From a virus: a stretch of DNA of 49,728 nt. The notes below the pieces were generated by a model. It worked only from the letters and a program-made list of their open reading frames with translations. It made no database searches and was not told where the DNA came from. Both the position numbers and the translations under genes were made by a program. Of the stretch, positions 6,403 to 14,061 are shown in pieces. Numbering within the stretch: position 1 is the stretch's first letter; each line of letters begins with the position of its first letter. The DNA lies in IMG/VR virus record IMGVR_UViG_3300022707_000934, positions 1 to 49,728 of that record; one strand, given 5' to 3'.

Positions 6403-6608
6403 TAGAAATACCTAAATTTATGGTCAATTCAGAACAGGATTTCTTTAAGCCTGATTTCTTCAGGCATGATATTTCCTGGTGGGAACGATTCGCACTGCTA
6501 TTCGTCAAGACTCTATCCCTAACGGACAGCGCGGGAAAGCGAATCATCTATTACAAGGAATGGCGATTCAGATATTATATTTTACGGGTAAAACAAATAG
6601 AAAATTAA
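6399..6608 (+). CDS. hypothetical aromatic-rich protein
   Basis: 69 residues rich in Phe, Trp and Tyr (SWWERFALLFVKTL; YYKEWRFRYYILRV). It may be peripherally membrane-bound, though no clean membrane span is present. ATGA-coupled to the gene before. Not recognised. Confidence 0.55.
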   Translation: MIEIPKFMVNSEQDFFKPDFFRHDISWWERFALLFVKTLSLTDSAGKRIIYYKEWRFRYYILRVKQIEN

Positions 6609-6657
6609 ATGATAAATACAATTGACATGAAACGCATTACGTTTAGGTTCACTGGAT

Positions 6658-6864
6658 ATGTTAAAGATTCAAGTGAAGATAACGGACGATGCACACGCAA
6701 TATTACAGCAGGAAACACTGGAAAACAAACACTTCTATGGGGAGTTTGTCAGCCGTTGTATTCTCCGCGCAGTTAGGGATAGCGGATATAATTTTTTGGA
6801 TGACATCAAACATGAGCAACGAACCGAAACCGGAAATAGTGACGCCTCCCAAGCTGAGGTTTAA
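6658..6864 (+). CDS. hypothetical protein
   Basis: 68 residues, beginning MLKIQVKITDDAHAILQQET, a small alpha/beta look with a polar tail. It overlaps the next gene by 53 bases. A competing frame from 6609 spans part of it but reads less like a protein. The start is uncertain. Confidence 0.5.
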   Translation: MLKIQVKITDDAHAILQQETLENKHFYGEFVSRCILRAVRDSGYNFLDDIKHEQRTETGNSDASQAEV

Positions 6865-7036
6865 AGATGGAATTTTTAACAATGATCCACTCAGCATCCT
6901 CCGCAATGGATATGCCGATGCGATCAGATTTAACGCACCAAATGAAATCCTCGAAGAGTTAGAGGATAAAATTCAAATAGAGAAAGAGAGAGTAGTAAAA
7001 TGTCAGAGTCAGAGTCAGAGTCAGAGTCAGGAGTAG
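6812..7036 (+). CDS. hypothetical protein ending in a QS repeat
   Basis: 74 residues from the ATG at 6812; a longer frame from 6689 would run through the preceding gene. The body is helical (NEILEELEDKIQIEKERVV). The tail is QSQSQSQSQE, encoded by the hexanucleotide repeat that also opens the next gene in another frame. Not recognised. Confidence 0.5.
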   Translation: MSNEPKPEIVTPPKLRFKDGIFNNDPLSILRNGYADAIRFNAPNEILEELEDKIQIEKERVVKCQSQSQSQSQE

Positions 7037-7476
7037 CAGTAGCTCCACCAATCAGCACCGAGGAAGCATTGGGCAAAGAGTCCAAACCGCGTATTCGCAA
7101 ACAGCAACGCAATCTTAGGTATAATTTTCCCCAGGACGAGATCAATGAGCTTTCTCAGCAGCTTGCTGAAAGAGTCGGGGAGCATGATAAGGTTGAGGCA
7201 GATAAGAAATCAGCCGCGAGCCAATTTAAGAGTCAGATTGACCAAATTTGCGCCGAGATGAGGACGCTTGGAGCTAAGGTCACGAACAAATATGAGTTCC
7301 GCGATATTGAATGCGAGATTCATTACCATGAGCCAAAGCAGGGCATGAAGCGGTTAATCAGGATGGACACATTGGAAGTCATCGAGAATGGGGCCATGAC
7401 TGATGCGGAATGCCAAGATATTTTCCCGTTTGATGACAGCGGGCCAGCAAAGGAAGAAGGACAACCAGACGAGTAG
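7000..7476 (+). CDS. conserved phage hypothetical protein, coiled coil
   Basis: 158 residues. An N-terminal SESESESES run precedes a basic, then coiled-coil region (INELSQQLAERVGEHDKVEADKKSAASQFKSQI). A C-terminal beta domain follows with DIECEIHYHEPKQGMKRLIRMDTLEVI. That combination is familiar from many phage early operons, usually near recombination genes, with no known activity. It overlaps the previous gene by 37 bases and is followed by a terminator-like hairpin. Confidence 0.7.
   Translation: MSESESESESGVAVAPPISTEEALGKESKPRIRKQQRNLRYNFPQDEINELSQQLAERVGEHDKVEADKKSAASQFKSQIDQICAEMRTLGAKVTNKYEFRDIECEIHYHEPKQGMKRLIRMDTLEVIENGAMTDAECQDIFPFDDSGPAKEEGQPDE
7003..7030 (+). repeat. TCAGAG hexanucleotide tandem repeat in overlapping genes
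   Basis: Four perfect TCAGAG units (7003-7026) plus a partial one. The run is read as Gln-Ser in the gene ending at 7036 and as Ser-Glu in the gene starting at 7000. Slippage here would change the length of both products at once, in whole dipeptides. Confidence 0.85.
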
Positions 7477-7489
7477 TTGTTGCCAATAG

Positions 7490-7521
7490 AAATGGCCCTC
7501 CATTTTACCGGGGGGCCATTT
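7490..7521 (+). terminator. terminator-like hairpin
   Basis: AAATGGCCC (7490-7498) pairs perfectly with GGGCCATTT (7513-7521) across a 14-base loop. A short T stretch follows. It ends the 4.4-7.5 kb gene block before the recombination genes. The U-tract is short, so termination may be partial. Confidence 0.55.
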
Positions 7522-7579
7522 TCAAACATCATAAAAAAGCAAATATCGATCAGAGATCAACATTACTAATTAATATATT

Positions 7580-8713
7580 ATGGAAACTACCTTAGAAAAA
7601 ACAGATGTCAACCCTATTCAACATAGTGCATCTACTGAAATAGTAACCACCAGAGCAGCGCAAGAAGTTCAAGCTGCTATGGTCATCGCCAAGAAATTCC
7701 CTCGCAACGAACTTGCTGCAATCGGGAGGATCTTGCAATCATGCAAAAGAAAAGGGCTGGCCGATACCGCGATTTATGCATATCCACGGGGAGGCACGCA
7801 GATCTCAGGGCCATCTATTCGGCTTGCTGAGGCAGTCGCCCAGAATTGGGGCAACATTGATTTTGGGATAATCGAACTGGATCAGACCGATGGAGAATCT
7901 CAGGTTATGAGTTATGCCTGGGATTTAGAAAGTAATACGCGGGTAACTAAGATATTCACTGTTAAACATGAGCGCAAAGCAAAGGGCATTATCAAAAAGC
8001 TGGATGACCCACGGGACATTTATGAGCTTGTCGCCAATCAAGGGGCGAGAAGGCTTAGGGCTTGCATACTGGGAGTTATTCCAGGTGATGTCATTGATGA
8101 TGCCGTTGCGGAATGTGAGAAAACCTTAGAAGGCAACAATGATGAGCCGCTAAAGGATCGTATAGCTAAGATGATCGCCCGCTTCGAGAGCCTTGGAGTC
8201 ACAGTTGAAATGATTGAGGGGCGCATCCAGAAAAATGTATCTGCTTTATTGGCTATCGACATAGTAAACCTGGGCAAGATATTCAAATCCATCAATGATG
8301 TGATGAGCAAAAAGGAGGACTGGTTTGACTCTGCTCCGATCAAAGCTCCGGACACCAAGCCAACCAAGAAAAAGGCTGCCAAGGTAGTTACGCCCAAGCC
8401 TGCGACTCCTCCCGCTAAGGAAGAGAAACCGGCTAAAACAGAGGGTGAGACACCAGCCGTCATACCCCCTGCTGCTGAAGAAGAGGAACCGCTTCCGTCA
8501 ATTGACCCTGATCCAGTAGAGCCACCAGCCTCGACTGAACCTGCGAAGCCGTTCATAGAATTGCTTTATGATAAGCTGGCAGACGCAGAACTCAATCCTG
8601 ATCAATTGGATGCCTGGGCTGCTAAGATGAAACTCGACATGACCAGAGAAGGAGATGCTAAACGAGCATACAACAACTTCGATAAGGTCAAGGGCGATAT
8701 AGCAAAATTTTAA
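7580..8713 (+). CDS. recombination-associated protein, candidate single-strand annealing protein
   Basis: 377 residues. The first 190 form a conserved globular part (AAQEVQAAMVIAKKFPRNE, SCKRKGLADTAIYAYPRGGTQISGPSIRLAEA, a QGARRLRACILGVIPGDVID segment). I know this pattern from phage proteins often placed beside exonucleases and annotated as recombination proteins. Residues 255-325 are a Pro/Lys/Glu linker, and a short helical C-terminal domain follows. Annealing activity is inferred from this memory and from the Cas4/AddB-like nuclease, SMC-like ATPase and RusA resolvase downstream. No catalytic motif is expected. It starts at an ATG after AATTAATATATT. Confidence 0.6.
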   Translation: METTLEKTDVNPIQHSASTEIVTTRAAQEVQAAMVIAKKFPRNELAAIGRILQSCKRKGLADTAIYAYPRGGTQISGPSIRLAEAVAQNWGNIDFGIIELDQTDGESQVMSYAWDLESNTRVTKIFTVKHERKAKGIIKKLDDPRDIYELVANQGARRLRACILGVIPGDVIDDAVAECEKTLEGNNDEPLKDRIAKMIARFESLGVTVEMIEGRIQKNVSALLAIDIVNLGKIFKSINDVMSKKEDWFDSAPIKAPDTKPTKKKAAKVVTPKPATPPAKEEKPAKTEGETPAVIPPAAEEEEPLPSIDPDPVEPPASTEPAKPFIELLYDKLADAELNPDQLDAWAAKMKLDMTREGDAKRAYNNFDKVKGDIAKF

Positions 8714-8718
8714 CCTTT

Positions 8719-8818
8719 GGAGAGGTGGCGGAAAGAGACGCAGCATGAGACAGTGCCGCCGTATGGCTATGGTCAAGTAGTTACGGTGTGCAGGATTCGG
8801 CCCCTGCCCTCTCCTCCA
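8719..8818 (+). tRNA. tRNA-Leu-like element with encoded CCA, atypical core
   Basis: A perfect 7-base acceptor stem (GGAGAGG 8719-8725 with CCTCTCC 8808-8814) is followed by T and an encoded CCA (8816-8818). The T stem GCAGG/CCTGC is perfect, but the loop has 8 bases and is irregular. The start (GGAGAGGTGGCGGAA and later GACGC) is the classic phage tRNA-Leu opening. The D loop is short and lacks GG, the anticodon arm is poorly paired (GAG would be read if the loop is ATGAGAC), and the variable region is long with a CCGTA/TACGG stem. A decayed or unusual tRNA that sits 5 bases after one gene and 12 before the next. Confidence 0.55.
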
Positions 8819-8830
8819 ATTTCAAACATT

Positions 8831-9082
8831 ATGGCAGAAAAAGAAACAGCAGTCACGCTTGACGAACAGCTCAAGGAACTTAAGCGAGAGCTAGGCATCC
8901 GGATTAGTTATTATCCTCGATGGATAGACTCAGGAAAGATGACATTCAGGCAAGCGGAAGCTCAGATCTCTAGGCAGATGTCAGCAATAGCCACCTTGGA
9001 GGAGCTTAAATCAATGAAGGGCATTGAGCTAGGAGTTAATGACAGAATATTTAGAATCAGAACGGAGACAGTAAACTTATGA
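8831..9082 (+). CDS. hypothetical small helical protein
   Basis: 84 residues, helical, with a likely coiled coil (LDEQLKELKRELGIRI). The start is the ATG at 8831 just after CAAACATT; a longer frame reaching back to 8717 would read through the tRNA-like element. The stop overlaps the nuclease start as ATGA, so it is coupled to it. Similar small proteins precede phage nucleases, function unknown. Confidence 0.7.
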   Translation: MAEKETAVTLDEQLKELKRELGIRISYYPRWIDSGKMTFRQAEAQISRQMSAIATLEELKSMKGIELGVNDRIFRIRTETVNL

Positions 9083-10191
9083 CAACACCAATTGATGATG
9101 AACGTGATGGATTGCCATCAGCGAGTGAACGCCCCCGGTATGTGAACTGCGTGGGAAGCCGTAACAAGGTAGCCTCCTATCCCCCTGAGATGCTTTGTAA
9201 GGTCAATGAGTATGGAGATGAGGGAACTAGGATCCACGGCGAAATCGAATCCTATGACGGAGATGAGGATGCCGACTATACCGTCAAGCGTGCAATCGAA
9301 TTAAAGGATGAGATCCGAGAGCAGACAATCCTGAAGCATGTTGAGCATGTGGACGAACTTGAAGTCATCAAAGAGCAGAGGTTGTGGCTCCGGAATGATG
9401 CGCTTGAGCAGTTCTTTTCCGGAATGATGGATCACGTTGAAATCCACAAGGCAAGTAAGACTGGTTTGATTATTGATTACAAGACTCTCTACGGGGATCA
9501 CGGCAAGGCATGGGAAAACCTACAGCTTGAGCCGTATGCGGTATTACTGGCAGAAGAATATGACCTTGAGACTGTCTATGTGGCTCTGGTTCAGCCGAAC
9601 CTATCTCTGGATAAGCAGAAAACCATTTGCGTTTATAATAAGGAGCAGATCGCTGAGAGTCGTGTCAATATAATCCAAGAGATCGAGGACACCAAAAAGC
9701 CTGACGCTCCACTAGCTGCCGGGAAATGGTGTGACTATTGCCCTGCCAATATTGAATGCGAAACCTGTCAGACTCAGACTATGGATGTGGTCAAGTCTGC
9801 GGAGTATTACATGCAGCAAATTCCGAGTGCTGATATGTGGCAGAAGATCCAGACCGCTAAGAAGATCATTAAGGACATGGAGACTCAGTTCAAGGCTAGG
9901 GCACTAGGGATGATGATTGAAGATCCAAAAGCCATTGAAGGACTCAGGGTTAAGCTCGGCAATCGGCGCAAGAAATATGATGTCCCTGCGGTATTTGCCA
10001 GGATGATAAATAAAGTCGGCGGCGTGACGTTCGCTGAGTTCTGCACTTTCAGTTTAAAGAAGGATGCCATCATTGCGTATCAAAAAACTAGGGGGATCAA
10101 AACTCAGGTAGCTGCTAAGACTGAATTGGAAGAAATGCTTAAGGATCTCATGACTGAATCCAGAGATAAATCCAGTGTCGAGAAGTGCTAA
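9079..10191 (+). CDS. PD-(D/E)XK nuclease with Fe-S-type cysteines (Cas4/AddB-like)
   Basis: 370 residues. The opening SASERPRYVNCVGS with H53 in GTRIHGEIE is typical of phage RecB-like nucleases. Catalytic residues are visible as D118 in GMMDHV, D133 and K135 in DYKT, and Q149 with Y153. C24 together with C218, C221 and C227 (CxxCx5C) matches the four-cysteine iron-sulfur arrangement of Cas4 and AddB. The expected action is DNA end resection to feed the annealing protein encoded upstream. The C-terminal 130 residues are helical. It is coupled by ATGA to the gene before. There is no CRISPR nearby, so a Cas4 adaptation role is unlikely. Confidence 0.85.
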   Translation: MTTPIDDERDGLPSASERPRYVNCVGSRNKVASYPPEMLCKVNEYGDEGTRIHGEIESYDGDEDADYTVKRAIELKDEIREQTILKHVEHVDELEVIKEQRLWLRNDALEQFFSGMMDHVEIHKASKTGLIIDYKTLYGDHGKAWENLQLEPYAVLLAEEYDLETVYVALVQPNLSLDKQKTICVYNKEQIAESRVNIIQEIEDTKKPDAPLAAGKWCDYCPANIECETCQTQTMDVVKSAEYYMQQIPSADMWQKIQTAKKIIKDMETQFKARALGMMIEDPKAIEGLRVKLGNRRKKYDVPAVFARMINKVGGVTFAEFCTFSLKKDAIIAYQKTRGIKTQVAAKTELEEMLKDLMTESRDKSSVEKC

Positions 10192-10195
10192 TATT

Positions 10196-10471
10196 ATGAA
10201 TAAAGAAAAATACCAGAATCTCGAATACAATCCTATGGTTTATCCTCAGGCTCCGTTCATGGGCCCAAATGACCAAATTGTATTCGGAGGGCACTATGAT
10301 GGGCATGTATGCGGCATCACTCTCTACGATCAATATGTAGGCCAATTGGCTACTTCAATACCGTGGCAGGGTTATCAAGGGCGAGGAGCTAGGGCGGTAG
10401 ATGACATCCACGACTTTGCGGAAGCAATGCTCGATGATAGGGCAGAACTATTAGGAATTAAATTAGACTAA
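10196..10471 (+). CDS. hypothetical protein
   Basis: 91 residues from the ATG at 10196 (after GCTAATATT); a frame opening at 10175 would overlap the nuclease end. The middle is beta-rich and aromatic (NDQIVFGGHYDGHVCGITLYDQYVG) and the tail acidic. Not recognised. Lies between nuclease and ATPase, so a recombination accessory is possible. Confidence 0.65.
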   Translation: MNKEKYQNLEYNPMVYPQAPFMGPNDQIVFGGHYDGHVCGITLYDQYVGQLATSIPWQGYQGRGARAVDDIHDFAEAMLDDRAELLGIKLD

Positions 10472-10490
10472 CATCAAATCAAAACATCAA

Positions 10491-11744
10491 ATGAAAATAG
10501 TAAAGCTAGTCACTGAGAATGTGAAAAAGATCAAGGCCATCAGTATCGAAACTGGTGATGCCAGCGTCATCAAGATAACCGGGAAGAATGAGCAGGGGAA
10601 AACATCCTTGCTCGACTCAATCCTTTGGGCATTGAAAGGCAAAAAGTATCAGGATGAAATGCCTATTAGGGAAGGCCAGTCCAAAGCTTCAATCGAACTG
10701 GACTTGGGCGAATACACGGTCAAGAGGACGATCACCGACAAGTCTAACACTCTCACTATCGAGAGCAAGGAAGGGGTGAAATTTAAAAGCCCTCAAGAGA
10801 TGCTGGATAAAATTGTAGGGAATATTTCTTTTGATCTAATGGAGTTCATCAAATCTAAAAATAAGTATGATACCCTGAAGCAGATCCTCGGAATCGGTGA
10901 CGAGATTGAAGTCATGGAGAATAAGCATAAGGAACTTTATGACAAGCGGAGGGGCGTTAATGCTGTGGCAAACCAGCATAAAGTGACTCTCAACTCAATT
11001 GATCACGATGCATCTCTCGGCTATGATACCATTTCTATGACTGACATTGCTGATGAGCTTCAGGAGGCTAGGCTTAATAATGTAAACCTCAATCAACTAA
11101 AACTTGATAGTGAAAGCAGAGCATTGAATATCAAAATGGTTGACAGGAAAATCGAAGGATTAAAAGCGGATCTTGAAGAATTAGAGGACGCTTTATTTCA
11201 AAGTAAATTGGCATACTCAGAGATGGAGGAGAAGATCAAGGGCATGGAGGCAATTGACGAGGAACCCATCAGGCAAAGGATGACTAACCTTGAAGGAACT
11301 AATGCCGCGATTGCGAAGAATAAACAAGGTTTTCAGGCGCAAATAGATTTTTATGACAGCGACAGGGAATCTACCTCGATCACTAATCAAATGGATGAGA
11401 TCAAACAGAACATTAAGGCCATGATCGAAGAGGTCGGGATGCCTATTGATGGCTTGTCGCTGTCTGACGGGGAAGTATTTTTTAATAACATTCCCATTGA
11501 ACAGATCAGTTCCTCTCAGAAGCTTAGAGTGTCGATGTCTATAGCAATGGCCCTCAACCCTACCTTGAGAGTAATACGCATCACTGATGCCTCCCTGTTT
11601 GATTCTGATGCCATGGCAGAGGTTGAACGCATGGCAGAGGAGAATGACTTTCAAGTTTGGATGGAGATAGTCGATGATTCAGGTCTGGTCGGCATTACTA
11701 TTGAGGACGGCGAGATTAAATCACCAATTGAAGCTGTTGCGTGA
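10491..11744 (+). CDS. SMC/RecF/Rad50-like ATPase
   Basis: 417 residues. The N-terminal ABC-type head has Walker A GKNEQGKTS (31-39) in the context NVKKIKAISIETGDASVIKITGKNEQGKTSLLD as separate segments. A coiled-coil middle of about 190 residues follows, much shorter than in true SMC proteins. The C-terminal half-head carries an SSSQKLR signature-like stretch and a Walker-B-like RITDASLFD. Such compact ATPases are common in phage recombination clusters and probably assist DNA end processing. The ATG overlaps the second of two leader motif copies. Its TGA overlaps the next ATG. Confidence 0.8.
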   Translation: MKIVKLVTENVKKIKAISIETGDASVIKITGKNEQGKTSLLDSILWALKGKKYQDEMPIREGQSKASIELDLGEYTVKRTITDKSNTLTIESKEGVKFKSPQEMLDKIVGNISFDLMEFIKSKNKYDTLKQILGIGDEIEVMENKHKELYDKRRGVNAVANQHKVTLNSIDHDASLGYDTISMTDIADELQEARLNNVNLNQLKLDSESRALNIKMVDRKIEGLKADLEELEDALFQSKLAYSEMEEKIKGMEAIDEEPIRQRMTNLEGTNAAIAKNKQGFQAQIDFYDSDRESTSITNQMDEIKQNIKAMIEEVGMPIDGLSLSDGEVFFNNIPIEQISSSQKLRVSMSIAMALNPTLRVIRITDASLFDSDAMAEVERMAEENDFQVWMEIVDDSGLVGITIEDGEIKSPIEAVA

Positions 11745-12172
11745 TGAATAAAATTAGCTTCAAATTAGCATGCGTCCCTCCTAAGTCCACACATCAAGCT
11801 GGGCTTAGGATAATGAAGAAGAAAAACGGGCAGCAGTTTGTCGGGAAGTTTGCAACGAGTAAATCAAAGCATACTCAGAGTGAATTAACTATGCTGATCA
11901 AAGAGTTCGCGCCACCACAACCTTTGATCGGCCCGTTAAAGCTAAAGGTCAGATGGGTCTATCCATACAGGAAGGCAGAGCCTAAGAAGAATAGGGACAT
12001 GCCTATCTATTGCAACACACGCCCCGACTGCGACAACTTAGTCAAAGGAATTAAGGACATCATGACTCGGCTGGGCTTCTATCTTGATGATGGTCAAATT
12101 GCTCACCTGGATTTCATGAAACTGTGGTCTGATGACTATGGAATATTTATAACAGTAGAAGAATTAACTTAA
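11744..12172 (+). CDS. RusA-type Holliday junction resolvase
   Basis: 142 residues. The C-terminal half has the RusA hallmark, TRPDCDNLVKGIKDIM then LGFYLDDGQIAHL, with acidic metal-binding residues in both parts. RusA family enzymes cut Holliday junctions and branched DNA, here likely before packaging or after recombination. I start at 11744, where ATG overlaps the ATPase stop; a GTG three bases earlier is possible. Length is close to family norm (about 120-140). Confidence 0.85.
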   Translation: MNKISFKLACVPPKSTHQAGLRIMKKKNGQQFVGKFATSKSKHTQSELTMLIKEFAPPQPLIGPLKLKVRWVYPYRKAEPKKNRDMPIYCNTRPDCDNLVKGIKDIMTRLGFYLDDGQIAHLDFMKLWSDDYGIFITVEELT

Positions 12173-12190
12173 AAACAAAGGTAAAATAAA

Positions 12191-12595
12191 ATGGACTATA
12201 TAATTATAACAATTGCTAGTGTGGCAATTATTCTATCATTAATCGCAATATTCTTATGCTCATATTTCCTATTCAGTCAGGGGCAATTGAAGGCAGCCAT
12301 CGAGGGCATCGTCACTGCGCATAATAAGGTGTCGAAAAACCAGACAACCCTCAAGACTTACGCCGAGGGCAATAATCATGAGATTCAGATACTCCATAAG
12401 AAAGATGAGGTAACTAGAAAGCGTGATCGAGTAATGGTTGAGTTCTTGGCAGGTGTCGCAATCATCATTAATAAATTAGCTGCTAAGGCAAAAATTAAGG
12501 ACAGGATTGAGGTCAATCCCAGCACCACTACGCCAGCGCGGAAGGTTCCTGTTGAAAAGAAGGCTGCTAAAAATAAACCCGGCAAAAGGAAATGA
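12191..12595 (+). CDS. membrane-anchored coiled-coil protein
   Basis: 134 residues. A strong N-terminal membrane span (about residues 3-29, IIITIASVAIILSLIAIFL) is followed by a helical region and a Lys/Ala/Pro-rich tail like those in histone-like tails. It could sit in the inner membrane and touch DNA or envelope. It starts a run of membrane genes (to 14537). Coupled by ATGA to the next gene. Not recognised. Confidence 0.65.
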   Translation: MDYIIITIASVAIILSLIAIFLCSYFLFSQGQLKAAIEGIVTAHNKVSKNQTTLKTYAEGNNHEIQILHKKDEVTRKRDRVMVEFLAGVAIIINKLAAKAKIKDRIEVNPSTTTPARKVPVEKKAAKNKPGKRK

Positions 12596-13062
12596 CCGCA
12601 ATAGGCTACATAGCGTATTTGTTTCTGGCACTGTTTATAGGCAGGATCCTATGGCACAATTATGGCACACGGATTAAGAAGCATATCCATTGGCTGAAGC
12701 CAGAGCCATTCCACATATTATGCCTGCTAATTAGCGTCCTGCTATTAGCGTTCGGCCCGATGAGTCCGTTAATGTCTGATGATGCCACTCGCTATCACCC
12801 CGACCTGATAGGCAAACCAATGGCCCTGGGAGAACGCCCCTATGATGCAGAGAAATATACCTGTGCATCATGGGACTATCCCTTGGGAACATTTCTGTGT
12901 GTTACAAATAAAGGGGATGGCAGGAGGGTGATTGTTCGAGTCACCGACCGGCACGACTTTAAGACTGACATCGACTTATCGTTTATCGCTTACACTGAAC
13001 TGAGGGATTGGGACACGCACGACTCAGGGCATATTGATGTTGAAATCGAGGAGGTAGAATGA
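12592..13062 (+). CDS. membrane-anchored RlpA-like double-psi beta-barrel protein, candidate peptidoglycan-cleaving enzyme
   Basis: 156 residues. Two membrane spans (about 4-20 and 41-57) are separated by a basic loop (TRIKKHIHWLK), so by the positive-inside rule the C-terminal domain faces the periplasm. Residues 85-153 match the RlpA-type barrel: CASWDYPLGTFLCVTNKG, RRVIVRVTDRHDF (D119 at the position of the catalytic Asp) and IDLSFIAYTEL. RlpA proteins are lytic transglycosylases acting on denuded glycan. No other endolysin is evident in the window, so this may help lysis, but the early-arm position also fits envelope remodelling. Coupled by ATGA on both sides. Confidence 0.68.
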   Translation: MTAIGYIAYLFLALFIGRILWHNYGTRIKKHIHWLKPEPFHILCLLISVLLLAFGPMSPLMSDDATRYHPDLIGKPMALGERPYDAEKYTCASWDYPLGTFLCVTNKGDGRRVIVRVTDRHDFKTDIDLSFIAYTELRDWDTHDSGHIDVEIEEVE

Positions 13063-13364
13063 GTGATAGAAAAAAACTGATAGTTGAAATCGATCCTGAA
13101 AAGCTTGATCCAAGAATAAATAAATACCACATGCTTAACGAAATCCTAGAACTTAATTCTGAGGCTGTAACACTGGAAGCTCAGATTAAGAGGCTAAGAT
13201 TAGAGCGAGAATGGCTGATGTTTGAACTAGCCGTTGATATTTTCAAAAAATCCAAAGAGCCAACTAATTGCGCGGCCATCCAAGTAGATATAGAGGCTTG
13301 GATGAAGAAGAGTCTTGATAAAGAGCATACCCCGCCTGAGCAAGATAAGGAGAGTGAGAGTTGA
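13059..13364 (+). CDS. hypothetical coiled-coil protein
   Basis: 101 residues, strongly helical, with ILELNSEAVTLEAQIKRLRLE forming a coiled coil as separate heptads and a polar tail. There are no membrane spans. It sits in an ATGA/TTGA chain between membrane genes and could partner the RlpA-like protein. Not recognised. Confidence 0.6.
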   Translation: MSDRKKLIVEIDPEKLDPRINKYHMLNEILELNSEAVTLEAQIKRLRLEREWLMFELAVDIFKKSKEPTNCAAIQVDIEAWMKKSLDKEHTPPEQDKESES

Positions 13365-13639
13365 GTAAAATACCAGAGCGTATAACTGTTGCAGCTCCCT
13401 ATATAATAATAACTATGGTGATAGTTTTATTTGGGGGTATGGCTGTTGACCACTTAGTCAAAGAAAACGAACGTGCCACCAAGAGGTTAGCAATAAAGAA
13501 AGAGAATCCAATTGTGACTTCTTCTGCTTACTTCGTTACAGCAAAGCATGACGGGCATCTATTCATCGGAACCAATCGTCTCGTCGGTTACTTCATGCAT
13601 CATCCTGATTGTTGTAAGAAGGGAGCGAACGATGAGTGA
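13361..13639 (+). CDS. small membrane protein with C-terminal cysteine pair
   Basis: 92 residues. One membrane span (about residues 12-29, YIIITMVIVLFGGMAV) precedes a soluble part ending in HHPDCC. The start is taken as TTG at 13361, overlapping the previous stop (TTGA). Not recognised. Confidence 0.55.
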   Translation: MSKIPERITVAAPYIIITMVIVLFGGMAVDHLVKENERATKRLAIKKENPIVTSSAYFVTAKHDGHLFIGTNRLVGYFMHHPDCCKKGANDE

Positions 13640-13892
13640 CCTACTAAATTACATGGATGACTGTTGGTTTATGACATTCCTATTGAGCTTCCCGATATTC
13701 ATAACGATCTGGATATTTATTAGTGGTGTATTCGGGATAGTCTACGCGCTCGCTAATGGAGTCTATAAGATATTATGCCGATCTATCCGATTGGTCATGG
13801 TCGCATTTCGCGGTTGGCCTCCGGAGCATGTTGACGCAGACGGAGATTTCAGACCACGCCCCAAACCTGTTAAAGAAGGGACTCCCCCATGA
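13632..13892 (+). CDS. small membrane protein
   Basis: 86 residues from the ATG at 13632, which overlaps the previous stop by 8 bases; an upstream frame from 13548 would lie inside that gene. There are one or two hydrophobic spans (FLLSFPIFITIWIFISGVFG, then a shorter one), a basic stretch and a Pro-rich tail. Possible holin-like topology, not shown. Confidence 0.55.
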   Translation: MSDLLNYMDDCWFMTFLLSFPIFITIWIFISGVFGIVYALANGVYKILCRSIRLVMVAFRGWPPEHVDADGDFRPRPKPVKEGTPP

Positions 13893-14059
13893 AGAAGCCC
13901 TCGGATGATGAGCCTAAAATCGTTGACCCGGAAGCTCCTTTCGGTTTCAAGACGATTGAAGAGGCTATCGAGAGTGATGGCAAAGGCGGCTGGTCATTCT
14001 TCATCCCCAAAGGCACATACAAATTTGATATAACCTTAAAAAATATAAATGAGGATTAA
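13889..14059 (+). CDS. hypothetical 56-residue protein
   Basis: Coupled by ATGA to the preceding gene. The product is acidic at the start, then FGFKTIEEAIESDGKGGWSFFIPKG split over a helix and strand. Soluble, not recognised. Below common length limits but well placed. Confidence 0.6.
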   Translation: MKKPSDDEPKIVDPEAPFGFKTIEEAIESDGKGGWSFFIPKGTYKFDITLKNINED

Positions 14060-14061
14060 TT

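Noticed and set aside
6609-6770. Frame starting at ATG 6609 right after the previous stop
   Set aside because: Its start is well placed, but the translation is poor and it competes with the better 6658 frame.
9079-10191. Cas4-like nuclease as a sign of a CRISPR system
   Set aside because: No repeat array and no other cas genes; the recombination neighbours explain it.
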